Assembly: GCA_964432985.1 (NCBI GenBank)
Contig: CAYSPT010000034.1
Span: forward strand, 1-55,412
Origin: CAYSPT01 sp964432985
GTDB lineage: Bacteria > Muiribacteriota > CAYSPT01
Direction of reading: 5' to 3'
DNA length: 55,412 bases
In this document: positions 8,026 through 17,293 of the stretch, piece by piece
How positions within the stretch are numbered: the first letter of the stretch is position 1
How the letters are laid out: each line of letters starts with the position of its first letter
Translations under genes and position numbers: made by a program
The notes under the pieces: model-generated
Told to the model about the DNA's origin: nothing
The model's database searches: none
The model's input: the letters and a program-made list of their open reading frames with translations, nothing else

Positions 8026-8163
8026 TTCTAAAACTGTTTGGGCCCTTTCTAAAACTGTTTGGGCCCATTCAATAACTGTTTGAGCCCTTTCTAAAACTGT
8101 TTGAGCCCTTTCAATAACTGTTTGGGCCCTTTCAATAACTGTTTGGGCCCTTTCTAAAACTGC
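8026..8163. repeat. 21-bp tandem repeat array (six and a half copies)
   Basis: Copies of ttctaaaactgtttgggccct with two interchangeable variants (ttctaaaac or ttcaataac; gggccc or gagccc). A more diverged stretch with gaactgtc motifs (7992-8020) continues it to the left. It fills almost the whole space between the stop of the SGNH gene at 8172 and the start of the GT-C-like gene at 7956. GGGCCC is self-complementary, so units can pair. Period 21 leaves both strands partly open to translation, but there is no ribosome-binding site. Function unknown. Confidence 0.95.
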
Positions 8164-8171
8164 ATCCTGTA

Positions 8172-10157
8172 CTACCGGTACACCGCCGGGTGGTACCCCC
8201 GGGGAAGCTCTCCCGCTGCGTCACCTGAGAGGATGGCAGCGCCGCAGGCGCGCAGCGTCAGCGAAGAGGATTTGATCCATTCCCCGGCTATCGCCCGCTT
8301 GAATTTTACCGTTTTCGCCGGTTCACGCTGCGACACGGTGATCTCGTTGGCTTTCCACCACCCGCCCCACTTCTTGATGCACTCCATCACCCCCAGCGGT
8401 CCCGAGAAATTCTCGAAACCGAACTCCTGGGCGGTGTAGACCCTCAGCGTCTGAAGAGCTTCGTACCGAACGCGATGCTGCCTCAATAAATCAATGAGGA
8501 AACGCACCACCGAGGGGTGGCTCTCGCGCAGCGAAACGACCAGGGCGGGCATCAGAACGGAGTAGGAGAGCGCATCCAGGCCATCCTGAAACTCCCGGCC
8601 CCCTTCCACGTCCAGGTTCCGCCGGGAGAGGGCCAGCAGGCGCTTGGCCAGAGCCACGGGAGAACCCGGTGCCTTTCCCCCTGCAGGAGCTGAATTTGCC
8701 GGAGCTTGATCCGCTGAGGGCCGATCCGCCGGAGATTGGTCAACCGGTGACGCCCCGGCGCCGTAGGAATCGGCAAAGGGAAACGCCTCGCGGACGGCGG
8801 GGCCGAGCAGCATCGCGTCGTAATCGGATTGGTTGGCCGCCGCGGCGGCGGGTTCAGGCTTTCCCTGCAGGAACATCTTCCAGAAATACTGCTTCACGAT
8901 CCACTGCTCGATGGCCGTCGCCACGGCGGCGCTGCCTTTCCCCGTGAAGTGGCAGTAGTCGATAAAAGCCCCCCGGGCGCCGGGAAACGGCCCGAAGGTT
9001 GTTTTCAAAACCGCGGGAATATCCAGCACCATACAGGTGTTTTGCTTTTCAATCTCCCGGGCCGCCGACACGATACCGGAAGCGGAGCGCACCAGGGCCC
9101 GAGCGGTCTCCAGGGACTGCCGGTAGCTGGCCAATGCCTCCCGAGTCTTTCCCTGCTTGCGCAGGCACTCGGCCAGCAGGTAGTGCCCCAGGGAGAATCC
9201 CGGGTCCTTTTTGACCACGGAGGAAAAGTGCTCCACCGCCTCGGGGTAATTGTCGTCCACCAGGGCCAGCTGGGCCAGCTTGATGGATTTCTCCAGCTTC
9301 TTCTTCAGCTTGCCGTCGACCCCGGGAGAATAATCGGTCAGGTACGGCCTGAAGACCAGGTTCGAAGCCGGCACGCAGAGAATGACTACGATGTTGCGCT
9401 CATTGGCCAGAGAAATAATTTTTTCCAGGTTCGCGCGGTACCGCTTGATGACCTCCGCGTGCTCCTCGTCGGTAAACGGGGTGGCGAAGAGCCGTGACAG
9501 CTGCTCCTGAAAGTCGTTGCGGGGCTGGGGGCTCTGCCGTTTCTTCTCCTGCTTGCGCACGTCGTGGCCGGCGATAAAGCGCAGGGCCCGCATGATGCTG
9601 AAGCGGTCGATTCTTCTTCTCAGTTTCGACAGCCAGGGCTTGCTCCCCCATACGCCCCGGTACACCCGGCGGTTGAGAAACTCGTTGTGGCCGCTGTACA
9701 GCACCAGCACGTTGGGCTGAAACTCACGGAGATACGGCATCATCCACGCGATCTGCGTGGAATCGTAGTTGAGCCCGCCGGCGTTGATGACTTCCACCGT
9801 CCGCCCGCCTGCGGCCCGGTTCAACAGCGACGACAGGACGAAGGGAAAACCGATCTTGTTCTCCCCCCCGTTCACTGTGGAGCCGCCGGTGCACAGCACC
9901 CTGAACGAGCCCGGCTTCTTGTGCGGATAGAATCCCTGGAGATGAATCGAGCGGGTGAGATTGGGAGAGGTCCTCAGTACAGTAGTTTCCCCGTCAATGT
10001 GTTCGGGCACGAAAGGGGGATAGTTTTCCGAGTAACCGAAAAACGGGTCGGTCAGAAACCCGCCCGGGGGCCATTTTAGATACGTTAATCCCGCTTCCAG
10101 GGAAACCAGCACAAGAACAGTGACCAGGACCGGCGCCAGAAAACGGAGCACTTTCAT
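8172..10157 (-). CDS. Exported or anchored SGNH hydrolase with TPR and HEAT-like parts
   Basis: A 661-residue protein from ATG 10157. A GTG at 10211 is also open but would overlap the previous gene by 49 bp. Residues 5-22 form a membrane anchor or signal. The hydrolase blocks are GGST (91-94, Ser93), NAGG (125-128), SGHNE (155-159) and DYCH (400-403), giving a complete Ser/Asp/His set. TPR-like helices lie inside the domain (about 270-345; KDPGFSLGHYLLAECLRKQG). A Pro/Ala/Asp-rich linker of short repeats (about 475-515) leads to a helical HEAT-like C-terminus, which is also found in the neighbour at 17294 (ECIKKWGGWW here, DCIRKWEKWW there). The start lies 5 bp from the upstream radical SAM stop, so they are co-transcribed. 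Confidence 0.85.
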   Translation of the reverse strand: MKVLRFLAPVLVTVLVLVSLEAGLTYLKWPPGGFLTDPFFGYSENYPPFVPEHIDGETTVLRTSPNLTRSIHLQGFYPHKKPGSFRVLCTGGSTVNGGENKIGFPFVLSSLLNRAAGGRTVEVINAGGLNYDSTQIAWMMPYLREFQPNVLVLYSGHNEFLNRRVYRGVWGSKPWLSKLRRRIDRFSIMRALRFIAGHDVRKQEKKRQSPQPRNDFQEQLSRLFATPFTDEEHAEVIKRYRANLEKIISLANERNIVVILCVPASNLVFRPYLTDYSPGVDGKLKKKLEKSIKLAQLALVDDNYPEAVEHFSSVVKKDPGFSLGHYLLAECLRKQGKTREALASYRQSLETARALVRSASGIVSAAREIEKQNTCMVLDIPAVLKTTFGPFPGARGAFIDYCHFTGKGSAAVATAIEQWIVKQYFWKMFLQGKPEPAAAAANQSDYDAMLLGPAVREAFPFADSYGAGASPVDQSPADRPSADQAPANSAPAGGKAPGSPVALAKRLLALSRRNLDVEGGREFQDGLDALSYSVLMPALVVSLRESHPSVVRFLIDLLRQHRVRYEALQTLRVYTAQEFGFENFSGPLGVMECIKKWGGWWKANEITVSQREPAKTVKFKRAIAGEWIKSSSLTLRACGAAILSGDAAGELPRGYHPAVYR

Positions 10158-10162
10158 GAGCT

Positions 10163-11575
10163 TCAAACCCTTGTCACCAGCGCCAGGCACGCTCTGAGGT
10201 AGTATTTCCACACTCCCGGGTTACGCAGGTTGAGGACATGATACCGCCAGATGTACCGGGGTCTCAGATAAAACCGCCGGTACGTGATCCGCTGGGCCAG
10301 GTCCAGGTCATCGTGTGTAAGGCCCTCGGGGACGTAGGCCACCTTGACATTGAACTCCGGGTCGGTGAAGGCCCGCCACTCGTCATCCTGGTAGATGTCT
10401 TCGAAATGCTCGGTACCGGGATAGGGAGTGAACAGGTTGAAGTCCGCGCTGTCGATGTCGTTACGACAGGCGAACGCAACGGTTTCCATGATGGTGGAGC
10501 GGGTCTCGGAGGGATTGCCGATCATAAAACTGCCGATGATGGCGATACCGGCCTCCCTGGTCCATTTGATGGCCTTCTCCGCCTGTTGGACCGTCACACC
10601 TTTCTTGATGCTGTCCAGCACCTTCTGGCTGCCCGATTCCAGTCCGAACAGCACCAGGTCACAGCCGGCTTCACGCATCAGCGCGAGCAGGTCCGGATCC
10701 ACCCGGTCCACCCTGGTCTGGCACAACCAGCGTATGTCCAGACCGGCGGCCAGGATCATACGGCACAGGTCAACCACGCGCTGGCGGTCGATGGTGAACG
10801 TATCATCCATGAAATCTATCCGCTTGATACCGAAGCGGTCCACCAGCAGCTTGATTTCGTCGAAAACATTTTCAGGAGAGCGGAGCCGGCACCGGCGGCC
10901 GAACACCGTGTAGGTGGAGCAGAACACGCACTGGTGGGGACAGCCGCGGCTGGTCATCATGGACATATAGGGGGTCGTGTGCGTCCCTCCGGCCGCTACC
11001 AGCTGCTGGGGACCCAGGGTGTAACGCTCGATGGGCAGCAGGTGATATGCCGGGAACGGCAGGCTGTCCAGGTCCTTGATCAATGGGCGCAGCGGTGTCT
11101 TCACCACCCTGCCCTCCCGCTTGAACACAATCCCTTTGACCTCTCCCGGTTCGCCGCCGCCGGCCAGGGTATCGACCAGCTCGGTAATGGTTTCGTCACC
11201 CTCCCCGATAACCACGTAGTCCACGCAGTCGTGGGCGATGGTGCGGTCGGGGCAGACAGTGGGATGAGCTCCCCCGATGATGGTTACCGCCTCCGGCATG
11301 ACCTCCCGGGTAATCTCAAGCACATGGATGGCATCGTTGTAGGTGGGAGTCTTGGCGGTGACTCCGATTATATCGGCGCCGCTTTGGATAATGATCTCCT
11401 TGAGGTCGGAAAAGAGGAGAAACTGCACGTTGGCGTCCACGATGTCCACTTCATGCCCGGCCCTCTCCAGGCACGCCGCCAAAATCGCCAGGTTCACCGG
11501 GGGTACGAGAAGCTGACCCCGCTTGATCCAGCGGTACTCTTCGCAAAAAACCGGATTTACAAGAAGTATCTTCAT
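10163..11575 (-). CDS. B12-binding-domain radical SAM protein
   Basis: A 470-residue protein from ATG 11575. The N-terminal Rossmann-like domain (about 1-140) has the B12-binding layout (GHEVDIVDANVQF, IIGVTAKTP, IIGGAHPTVCPD, YVVIGEGDETI) but lacks the DxHxxG histidine, as in many BchE-type enzymes. The radical SAM domain follows, with SRGCPHQCVFCS supplying the three cluster cysteines (CxxxCxxC), then FMDDTF, FGLESG and GSFMIGNP. Members of this class methylate, cyclise or rearrange lipids, hopanoids or small molecules. The particular reaction cannot be told. Its context with SGNH and GT-C-like genes suggests modification of a surface lipid or glycan. It sits in the leftward operon, 88 bp after the other radical SAM gene. 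Confidence 0.93.
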   Translation of the reverse strand: MKILLVNPVFCEEYRWIKRGQLLVPPVNLAILAACLERAGHEVDIVDANVQFLLFSDLKEIIIQSGADIIGVTAKTPTYNDAIHVLEITREVMPEAVTIIGGAHPTVCPDRTIAHDCVDYVVIGEGDETITELVDTLAGGGEPGEVKGIVFKREGRVVKTPLRPLIKDLDSLPFPAYHLLPIERYTLGPQQLVAAGGTHTTPYMSMMTSRGCPHQCVFCSTYTVFGRRCRLRSPENVFDEIKLLVDRFGIKRIDFMDDTFTIDRQRVVDLCRMILAAGLDIRWLCQTRVDRVDPDLLALMREAGCDLVLFGLESGSQKVLDSIKKGVTVQQAEKAIKWTREAGIAIIGSFMIGNPSETRSTIMETVAFACRNDIDSADFNLFTPYPGTEHFEDIYQDDEWRAFTDPEFNVKVAYVPEGLTHDDLDLAQRITYRRFYLRPRYIWRYHVLNLRNPGVWKYYLRACLALVTRV

Positions 11576-11663
11576 AGACAACCCCGCATTATAAATTGAT
11601 CGTTACCGAATATCAACCTGGCAGCCTCATAACGCCTACACCACTATCTGCCATCGTTCATTG

Positions 11664-13172
11664 TCACCTTTCCCACCCTACAACTCTATTCATAATCAAC
11701 ACTTCAGGAAACGGGTCCAGGTACCCCTGCCTCAAGCGCCACCCGGCCACGGGCGCGTAAAGCCCCAGGGCAGTCCTGGGTACGATCCCTCGTACAAATC
11801 CCCGATGGGAAAAACCGGCCAGAGCCAGGTACAAAGCCTGGCATTCACTGGGCGGAACCGACCGTTTCAGCTGACAGCGGCACGATTCCAGAAACGGCCC
11901 CCACCCCGCCAGGCTCTCGGGCGGAGCCACCGTCTCCACCACCTCGTTCCAGAGGTTTGAACCCGGTACCGGCTGATAGAAAAATGGGTAGAAGCACGCC
12001 CGGGAATTACGCTGAAGGAGTGTTTTTACCAGCGATACCGTGTCGGAAAAATCACTGTATGTTTCGCCCGGCAATCCCAGGATGAAATGATACTGCGGGC
12101 AGATCCGGCTTCCGGCCAGGCGCCTGTTGAGACGATGTACGCACTGCAAATCCAGGTCCTTGCCCATTTTTTCAAGCAGTCTTTCGGAACCGGTCTCCAC
12201 CCCGATGCTCAACTTGATGCACCCGGCACGCTCCATGAGATCGAGCTCTGAGCCTTCGAGCCGGTCAACCACATCCGCTCGCACTCCCTGCAGGTCAAAT
12301 GAAAGTTTAAGTCTGCTCTTTACCACCAACTCGAAGAAGCGTTCCGCCCGCTGGAAATCCAGGAAGAAATTGTCGTCGATGAACGAAAACGCCCGCACCC
12401 CGAGAAGCCGGTTGAGACGACGCACCTCTTCGAACAACGCGTCGGCTGCCACTCCCCGCCACCGCCCCCGGGAGCGGTTGTTGCAAAACGCACACCGCCC
12501 GGTGCACCCCCGGGACGTTTCCAGGGGAATGTGAGGCCCGAAAGCCGTGGTGCGAACATACCGCTGAATGGGCAGCAGGAAAACCGGCAGCGGAAAAAAG
12601 TCCAGGTCATCGCCGGCCGCAGGAGCCGATGCTTCTTCACTGTTCCGGTCCTCAGAAAATGGGTGCGTCTTTCTATTGTGCCCGCTGGAGGGTGGGTGGT
12701 CCACAAAACTGCCGGCGGTCCACACCCCGGGAATTCCCGACAGGTCTTTGCTGCCTGAGAGCCGCCGGCAGACCTCACCCAGCGGCTCCTCAGAATCCGT
12801 AACCGCCGCCACCTGCCCGTCGGCGAGGATAAGCCGGGCCAGAAAGGAGCTGGGAACACCGGTCCACACCACCGGGAGATTGCAGAAGGCTTTCACGGAC
12901 CTGGTAATCCGGGAAGCCTCCATGAGTTCATCGCCGCCGGTGTCAATTCCCAGATCGGAAAACACCAGCACAAGGACCAGGGGAGAACCGCGGAGCAGAC
13001 GGGCTATCCTGGGCCAGGTGCGCCGCTGCGCTGCCGGGTCGCACAATTCAACGGAAAAATCCTTCATGAGCGTTCGGGCGGCCAAAAGCGGCCGGAGAGG
13101 CAGTTCGGGACCCAGCAAGGCGCTGCGAAGCTTGTTTTCTTTACGGGCGTTGACCAGGATGACCGTTTGCAT
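11664..13172 (-). CDS. Radical SAM protein with a degenerate B12-type N-terminal domain
   Basis: A 502-residue protein from ATG 13172, with GAGAGG 7-8 bases upstream inside the end of the preceding gene (3 bp gap). The N-terminal 170 residues keep the alpha/beta pattern of a B12-binding domain (LVLVLVFSDLGID, LPVVWTGVPSSFLARL, VTDSEEPL) without a cobalamin histidine. A disordered insert (about 165-195) separates it from the radical SAM core: SRGCTGRCAFCNNRSRG, with CxxxCxxC near 224-231, then FSFIDDNFFLD, LSIGVETGSE and FILGLPGE. It probably acts with the other radical SAM enzyme next door. The substrate is unknown, and it is not a recent copy of that gene. Confidence 0.9.
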   Translation of the reverse strand: MQTVILVNARKENKLRSALLGPELPLRPLLAARTLMKDFSVELCDPAAQRRTWPRIARLLRGSPLVLVLVFSDLGIDTGGDELMEASRITRSVKAFCNLPVVWTGVPSSFLARLILADGQVAAVTDSEEPLGEVCRRLSGSKDLSGIPGVWTAGSFVDHPPSSGHNRKTHPFSEDRNSEEASAPAAGDDLDFFPLPVFLLPIQRYVRTTAFGPHIPLETSRGCTGRCAFCNNRSRGRWRGVAADALFEEVRRLNRLLGVRAFSFIDDNFFLDFQRAERFFELVVKSRLKLSFDLQGVRADVVDRLEGSELDLMERAGCIKLSIGVETGSERLLEKMGKDLDLQCVHRLNRRLAGSRICPQYHFILGLPGETYSDFSDTVSLVKTLLQRNSRACFYPFFYQPVPGSNLWNEVVETVAPPESLAGWGPFLESCRCQLKRSVPPSECQALYLALAGFSHRGFVRGIVPRTALGLYAPVAGWRLRQGYLDPFPEVLIMNRVVGWER

Positions 13173-13175
13173 GGT

Positions 13176-15293
13176 TTACCTCTCGTTGACGATACGCATC
13201 AGCGTGCTCTTGTCTTCGACGATGTAGCGTCCCACCGGACCCTGCATGATGTAGTCCCAACCGGTGAACCCGCGGCGGGCAGCTTCCCGGAGCCATTGTA
13301 TGGTGTCCTCTTTGTATCCCATAGCGGCGTACGCTTCAGCCAGATAAGCACATTCCCTGTCAACTTCGACCATGCCTTTGCTGCGTAGAAAGTCGAGAAC
13401 CTCTTCTGTCCAGCCGAACTGGTCGTGAAGGTAGATGGCTTTCTTTAACGACTCCACGGCCCGGCCCGGAAGATCCATCTTCACCAGCAGGCGTCCCATG
13501 TTGGCATGCGAGAACCACAGACGGGGTGCTTCCCTGGCAACGCTCTCCTGAAGTTTGAGCGCTTTCTGGGGTTCACCCATCCCTTCCCATATATGCGCGG
13601 CGTCGAGACGTACGCTCCATCTCTTCACATCGCTGGGAAGGCTTTTTTCGGTCCGGGATTGCGCCATCGCCATGGGCCCCGGGAGGGTGCTTTTCAAACT
13701 CAGCCAGCGTGTTTTTTCAACCTCCCGCTTGGCGATGATATCGTACTGGTCCTGGATGGGAAAAGCATTGTAAAGCGTCATGATGAAATTAATCTCACTC
13801 ATCTCTTCACTAGGACCGTACCCGAAATACTTCTCGTAATAAGCCTGCTTCATGGGTATCCGGCTAAGATCGATACCCCACTTCTCCCCCAGGGGGGAGC
13901 GGCTGATGGCATTCATGATTTCCCGCGCGACGAGAAATTTACCCTTGAACGTAAAATGAACGTGCTCCAGAAACAGATCCCGGCCGGGCACTGCGTTTTC
14001 AGCGTTTTCGGAAAAGAGCCTCTCCACATCGACGAAATGCATGAACTCTTCTTCCTGATATTTTTGGGCCACCGTCCTGATGACGGCGTTGATCTCGGCG
14101 CGGGCCCGGAAGGGAACCCGGTCCAGGTCACGGCTGCGCCGGAGGAATTTCACTCCTTCGCGCACCTGGCCGGTATCTATCAACGCTCTCCCCAGCAAGT
14201 AGGCTGTTTCGGCATGGTACGGCGCGAGTGTAACCGCCTTACGCAGCTTGATGACTGCATCATCGGGCATTTCTTCCAGCCAGTACTTCCGACCCCGGTC
14301 CAGTAATTTCTGCCATTTAAAACGGTTGGTTTCCGGGATTTCTTCCCTCGGCTGGCTTCTCAGGGGATAGAGATCGAACAGGTTGGAATCCACCGTCATC
14401 AACAACACGTGAACTCCCCGCCGCCGCGCCGTCTCCATCATTGACATCAGGTTGGTCCGAAATCTGGTCAGGGCGTTTCGGGAAAGCCGGCCACCCGGGG
14501 GGACATTACGCACTCCCGGGAGTGTGTCCATCAAGGGTGGAGGCGGTTCATCCGCAAGCGTCTTGCCCTTGGCCTTGAGACGCAGCTTCTCACCATAATC
14601 CCTGAACCATTGATGACCATCTTTAAGACAGCGGTAGATTTTAACCCGCTGCAGGGCCGTCAGGATATGTCCGGGCCATCCCCACATCCCCGGCAGCTTG
14701 GTGGATGCGGTCCCGCCTACTCCATAGAACTCGTTGTGGCCGAAGTAGATCACCATCAGGTCCGGGTCATACACGACAGCCTCTTCGAAGAGCTGACGTA
14801 TGATGGTGCTGCTTAAAGCGTCATTAGTGGGATTCAGAACCTCGATGGTACTGTACGGGGACGATCGTTTCAACATTTTATCCAGGATGACCCCGAATGA
14901 GTAACCCTTTCCCAGGGGGAATCCCCTGACACTGGAGGAGCCGATGCAGAACACACGAATGCCTTTTTCGGGCTTCTCCTCCAGGAACTCCTCCTGGGTC
15001 TCGATTCCCCAGGATGATTCCCGGCTGAACGGATACAGCGATTCCGTCAGGCTGTAGCTGTAGTTGAAATACCTGTGATGGCTTCGGTGGTTCCAGGTGC
15101 GGACCTTTGCTCCATCCCAGCGCGTCCGGGGGATGAACAGCTCGGTAGTGTCACCATAATCGGCGATCTGCAAAACGAGCTCTACCACGGCGAACAGCCC
15201 CACGGCGAAGACCAGCAGCAGCACTTTCACCCACCAGGAAACAGGTGAAGGATCGGATGCACCACGAGCGGGCTTATTTTCTTCCAACGGCAT
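13176..15293 (-). CDS. SGNH hydrolase-like protein with TPR repeats
   Basis: A 705-residue protein if started at ATG 15293, which has GGAGAG about 11 bases upstream. A second ATG at 15311 is also possible. The first 20 residues are cytosolic and are followed by one membrane segment (about 21-42). SGNH blocks: GSSS (118-121), a block reading YFGHNEFYG, and a late EHVHFTFKG with His but Glu in place of Asp. TPR-like helices lie inside the domain (RKYWLEEMPDDAVIKLRKAV; TAYLLGRALIDTGQVREGV) and again near the C-terminus (LKLQESVAREAPRLWFSHAN; ECAYLAEAYAAMGYKEDTIQ). It has the same plan as the 8172 product. It is translated just upstream of the radical SAM gene and clearly belongs to the same operon. 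Confidence 0.84.
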   Translation of the reverse strand: MPLEENKPARGASDPSPVSWWVKVLLLVFAVGLFAVVELVLQIADYGDTTELFIPRTRWDGAKVRTWNHRSHHRYFNYSYSLTESLYPFSRESSWGIETQEEFLEEKPEKGIRVFCIGSSSVRGFPLGKGYSFGVILDKMLKRSSPYSTIEVLNPTNDALSSTIIRQLFEEAVVYDPDLMVIYFGHNEFYGVGGTASTKLPGMWGWPGHILTALQRVKIYRCLKDGHQWFRDYGEKLRLKAKGKTLADEPPPPLMDTLPGVRNVPPGGRLSRNALTRFRTNLMSMMETARRRGVHVLLMTVDSNLFDLYPLRSQPREEIPETNRFKWQKLLDRGRKYWLEEMPDDAVIKLRKAVTLAPYHAETAYLLGRALIDTGQVREGVKFLRRSRDLDRVPFRARAEINAVIRTVAQKYQEEEFMHFVDVERLFSENAENAVPGRDLFLEHVHFTFKGKFLVAREIMNAISRSPLGEKWGIDLSRIPMKQAYYEKYFGYGPSEEMSEINFIMTLYNAFPIQDQYDIIAKREVEKTRWLSLKSTLPGPMAMAQSRTEKSLPSDVKRWSVRLDAAHIWEGMGEPQKALKLQESVAREAPRLWFSHANMGRLLVKMDLPGRAVESLKKAIYLHDQFGWTEEVLDFLRSKGMVEVDRECAYLAEAYAAMGYKEDTIQWLREAARRGFTGWDYIMQGPVGRYIVEDKSTLMRIVNER

Positions 15294-15390
15294 GTACGCA
15301 CCACTCTCCATAACCTGTTAATACAATCCGAAGAATTCACAACTTATTCTGCTGCGGCTGTTACCGCACATCTTACCATAACGACGGTGT

Positions 15391-17256
15391 TCAATGCTGT
15401 GTTCCGGCAGCGCCGGCAGTGCTTTCATCTACCCGGAAGACCACCGCCTCGGTGTCCTGGTAGACCGGCTCACCAAAGAGCTGCTCCATGGTCCGTTTTA
15501 CCTCCAGAAACCGCTTTCTTTCCTGGAGTGAAAGAGGAGCGGGACCGCTGAGCTCGTTCTCCATTTCTCCCAGGCTGAACGGCACGTCCTTTTTAAAGGT
15601 CACCCGGTGGAGAACCACGTGTCGGAAACCGAGCCGGTAGAGCACGGGGACATCATCAACCGGAGGTTCGGCGGATAATGTCTTCTGCCCGTTTTCATCT
15701 TCCTGGCCCAGCTGGACCAGGTACTCGAGTATGGCGTGTTTTTCGAACAATTCCCGCAGCTCGGCCGGTACACCCACCGCCAGCTGCACGCCGGACCCTC
15801 CCATGATCGGCCGGCCGTGAAATGTTTGCAGGAATACCGCCCTCCCGCTCATGGTACCCGTCCCATACGGCAGATCTATAACCGCGCCTTGAAAGGCGTT
15901 CGCGCCTTGAAAGGCGTTCGCACCCCGTGAGGCGTTCGGGCCCTGTGAAGAGTCGGACAGGTAGGACAGGTAGGACGGCACGACAGGCACCCTGTTGCGC
16001 GCCAGGGTAGTGCGACCGGAAGACACGGCGAGAAGCAGCACCAGCGGTACCAGGATAACCGCCGCGCGAAGCCACCGTCTCTCAGTTTTCTCCATCAGGT
16101 AGTGCTGGCCGTATCCCGCCGCAATACTCCACGCTATCACGCAAAACGGCAGAAACCGCCCGGTCTGGGTAAGACGGCTCAGGGGAGGCAGCAGCCATTC
16201 CAGCAGCAAAAACGGAAGAGGAAGAGTAGGCCCATTGGGTCCCAGTGACAGGTACCGGCCCAGGGCCAGCAGGTAGAACAGGCCCCCCACCACCGTCCAG
16301 AAACCGGTCACCCGCCAACGGCGGAGAGCTATGAGGATAAACGCCAGCACCAGTACCAGGTACAACGGCGGCAGCAGTTCGATAAAACCCTGCGGCCCGA
16401 CGGTTTGAATGAGCTGCCCGCTCCCGGCGGCTTTCTGAGCGGTGGAAGAAAGCCGCAGTCCGGATTCCAGGGAAAGGCCGAAGACCCGCTGCCCGCCGGC
16501 CAGTTGGCTAAAAAACGGGTACAGGAAGGGGATCGCCAGGGTACTGTAAAGAATGCAGAAACAGAACAGTCGAGTGCACACCGATTTCCGGCCGCTTGTA
16601 GTTTTATAGTCCAGAAGTTGGCGGACGGCCACTGTCAGCCCCAGGATGGCCATAAAGATACCGTGGAACCAGTCGTTGAGGCAGATCAGCCAGTACATGA
16701 GCACTGCCATGACACAGGCAATCCTGCCCCCCCGCAGTGCCCGGATGAACCACCCCAGGAACAGGGGAAGAAAGAACAATATCAGGTGCTCGAAACGATA
16801 ATACACCACCTGCTCCACCACGAACGGATTAAGCGCGTACATCAGGGCACCGGTCAGGGACGGCCAGGGGCTGATACCCAGCGTTCGCAGCAGCCACCAG
16901 GCAGCGGCGGCGTTGGCAAACATGAAGAGCACCACCATTATATTGACGCCCCGGGGGAAACCCATTGCCAGTACGAAGGGAACACTGATCATCGGTCCCA
17001 TGATGTTCGGTGTTTCCAGGTAAATATCAAATCCAGCCGGATAGAACAGCAGATCGGTCACCAATGCCTGGCGGGGGGACTTAACCAGCTCCTGCACGTG
17101 TTCCCTGAGATACCAGCAAAGCCAGAAGGAATAAGACACGTCGTCGTCCACCAGGGGGGACGGCCCCCAGAGGAGATCGAATTCCGAGGGAACGGGGAAC
17201 AACAGCAAAGCCACCAATACCAGCAGGACCGCCAGACTGATCAACGACTGTTTCAT
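15391..17256 (-). CDS. Polytopic membrane protein, GT-C/YfhO-like
   Basis: About 621 residues from ATG 17256, with GGA roughly 10 bases upstream. Starts at 17271, 17310 and 17313 are open; the last two would overlap the upstream gene. Roughly eleven membrane segments lie in the first 430 residues. The first outer loop carries PLVDDDVSYSFWLCWYLREH, whose acidic cluster sits where GT-C enzymes bind metal or lipid phosphate. The C-terminal domain has VIDLPYGTG, QTFHGRPIMGGSG and GFRHVVLH, shared with the paralogues at 6193 and 46441. Just before it is a small tandem duplication (ASRGANAFQGANAFQGA) encoded by ggcgttcg repeats near 15890-15950. A lipid-linked sugar transferase is the likeliest role, by family resemblance only. 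Confidence 0.82.
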   Translation of the reverse strand: MKQSLISLAVLLVLVALLLFPVPSEFDLLWGPSPLVDDDVSYSFWLCWYLREHVQELVKSPRQALVTDLLFYPAGFDIYLETPNIMGPMISVPFVLAMGFPRGVNIMVVLFMFANAAAAWWLLRTLGISPWPSLTGALMYALNPFVVEQVVYYRFEHLILFFLPLFLGWFIRALRGGRIACVMAVLMYWLICLNDWFHGIFMAILGLTVAVRQLLDYKTTSGRKSVCTRLFCFCILYSTLAIPFLYPFFSQLAGGQRVFGLSLESGLRLSSTAQKAAGSGQLIQTVGPQGFIELLPPLYLVLVLAFILIALRRWRVTGFWTVVGGLFYLLALGRYLSLGPNGPTLPLPFLLLEWLLPPLSRLTQTGRFLPFCVIAWSIAAGYGQHYLMEKTERRWLRAAVILVPLVLLLAVSSGRTTLARNRVPVVPSYLSYLSDSSQGPNASRGANAFQGANAFQGAVIDLPYGTGTMSGRAVFLQTFHGRPIMGGSGVQLAVGVPAELRELFEKHAILEYLVQLGQEDENGQKTLSAEPPVDDVPVLYRLGFRHVVLHRVTFKKDVPFSLGEMENELSGPAPLSLQERKRFLEVKRTMEQLFGEPVYQDTEAVVFRVDESTAGAAGTQH

Positions 17257-17293
17257 ACGCGTATGTTCCATGCGCTTATTTTTTTCGACATGC

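Noticed and set aside
11575..11664. Merging the two radical SAM genes as a recent tandem duplication
   Set aside because: Apart from the family motifs the proteins differ throughout, and only one has a well-formed B12-type domain.
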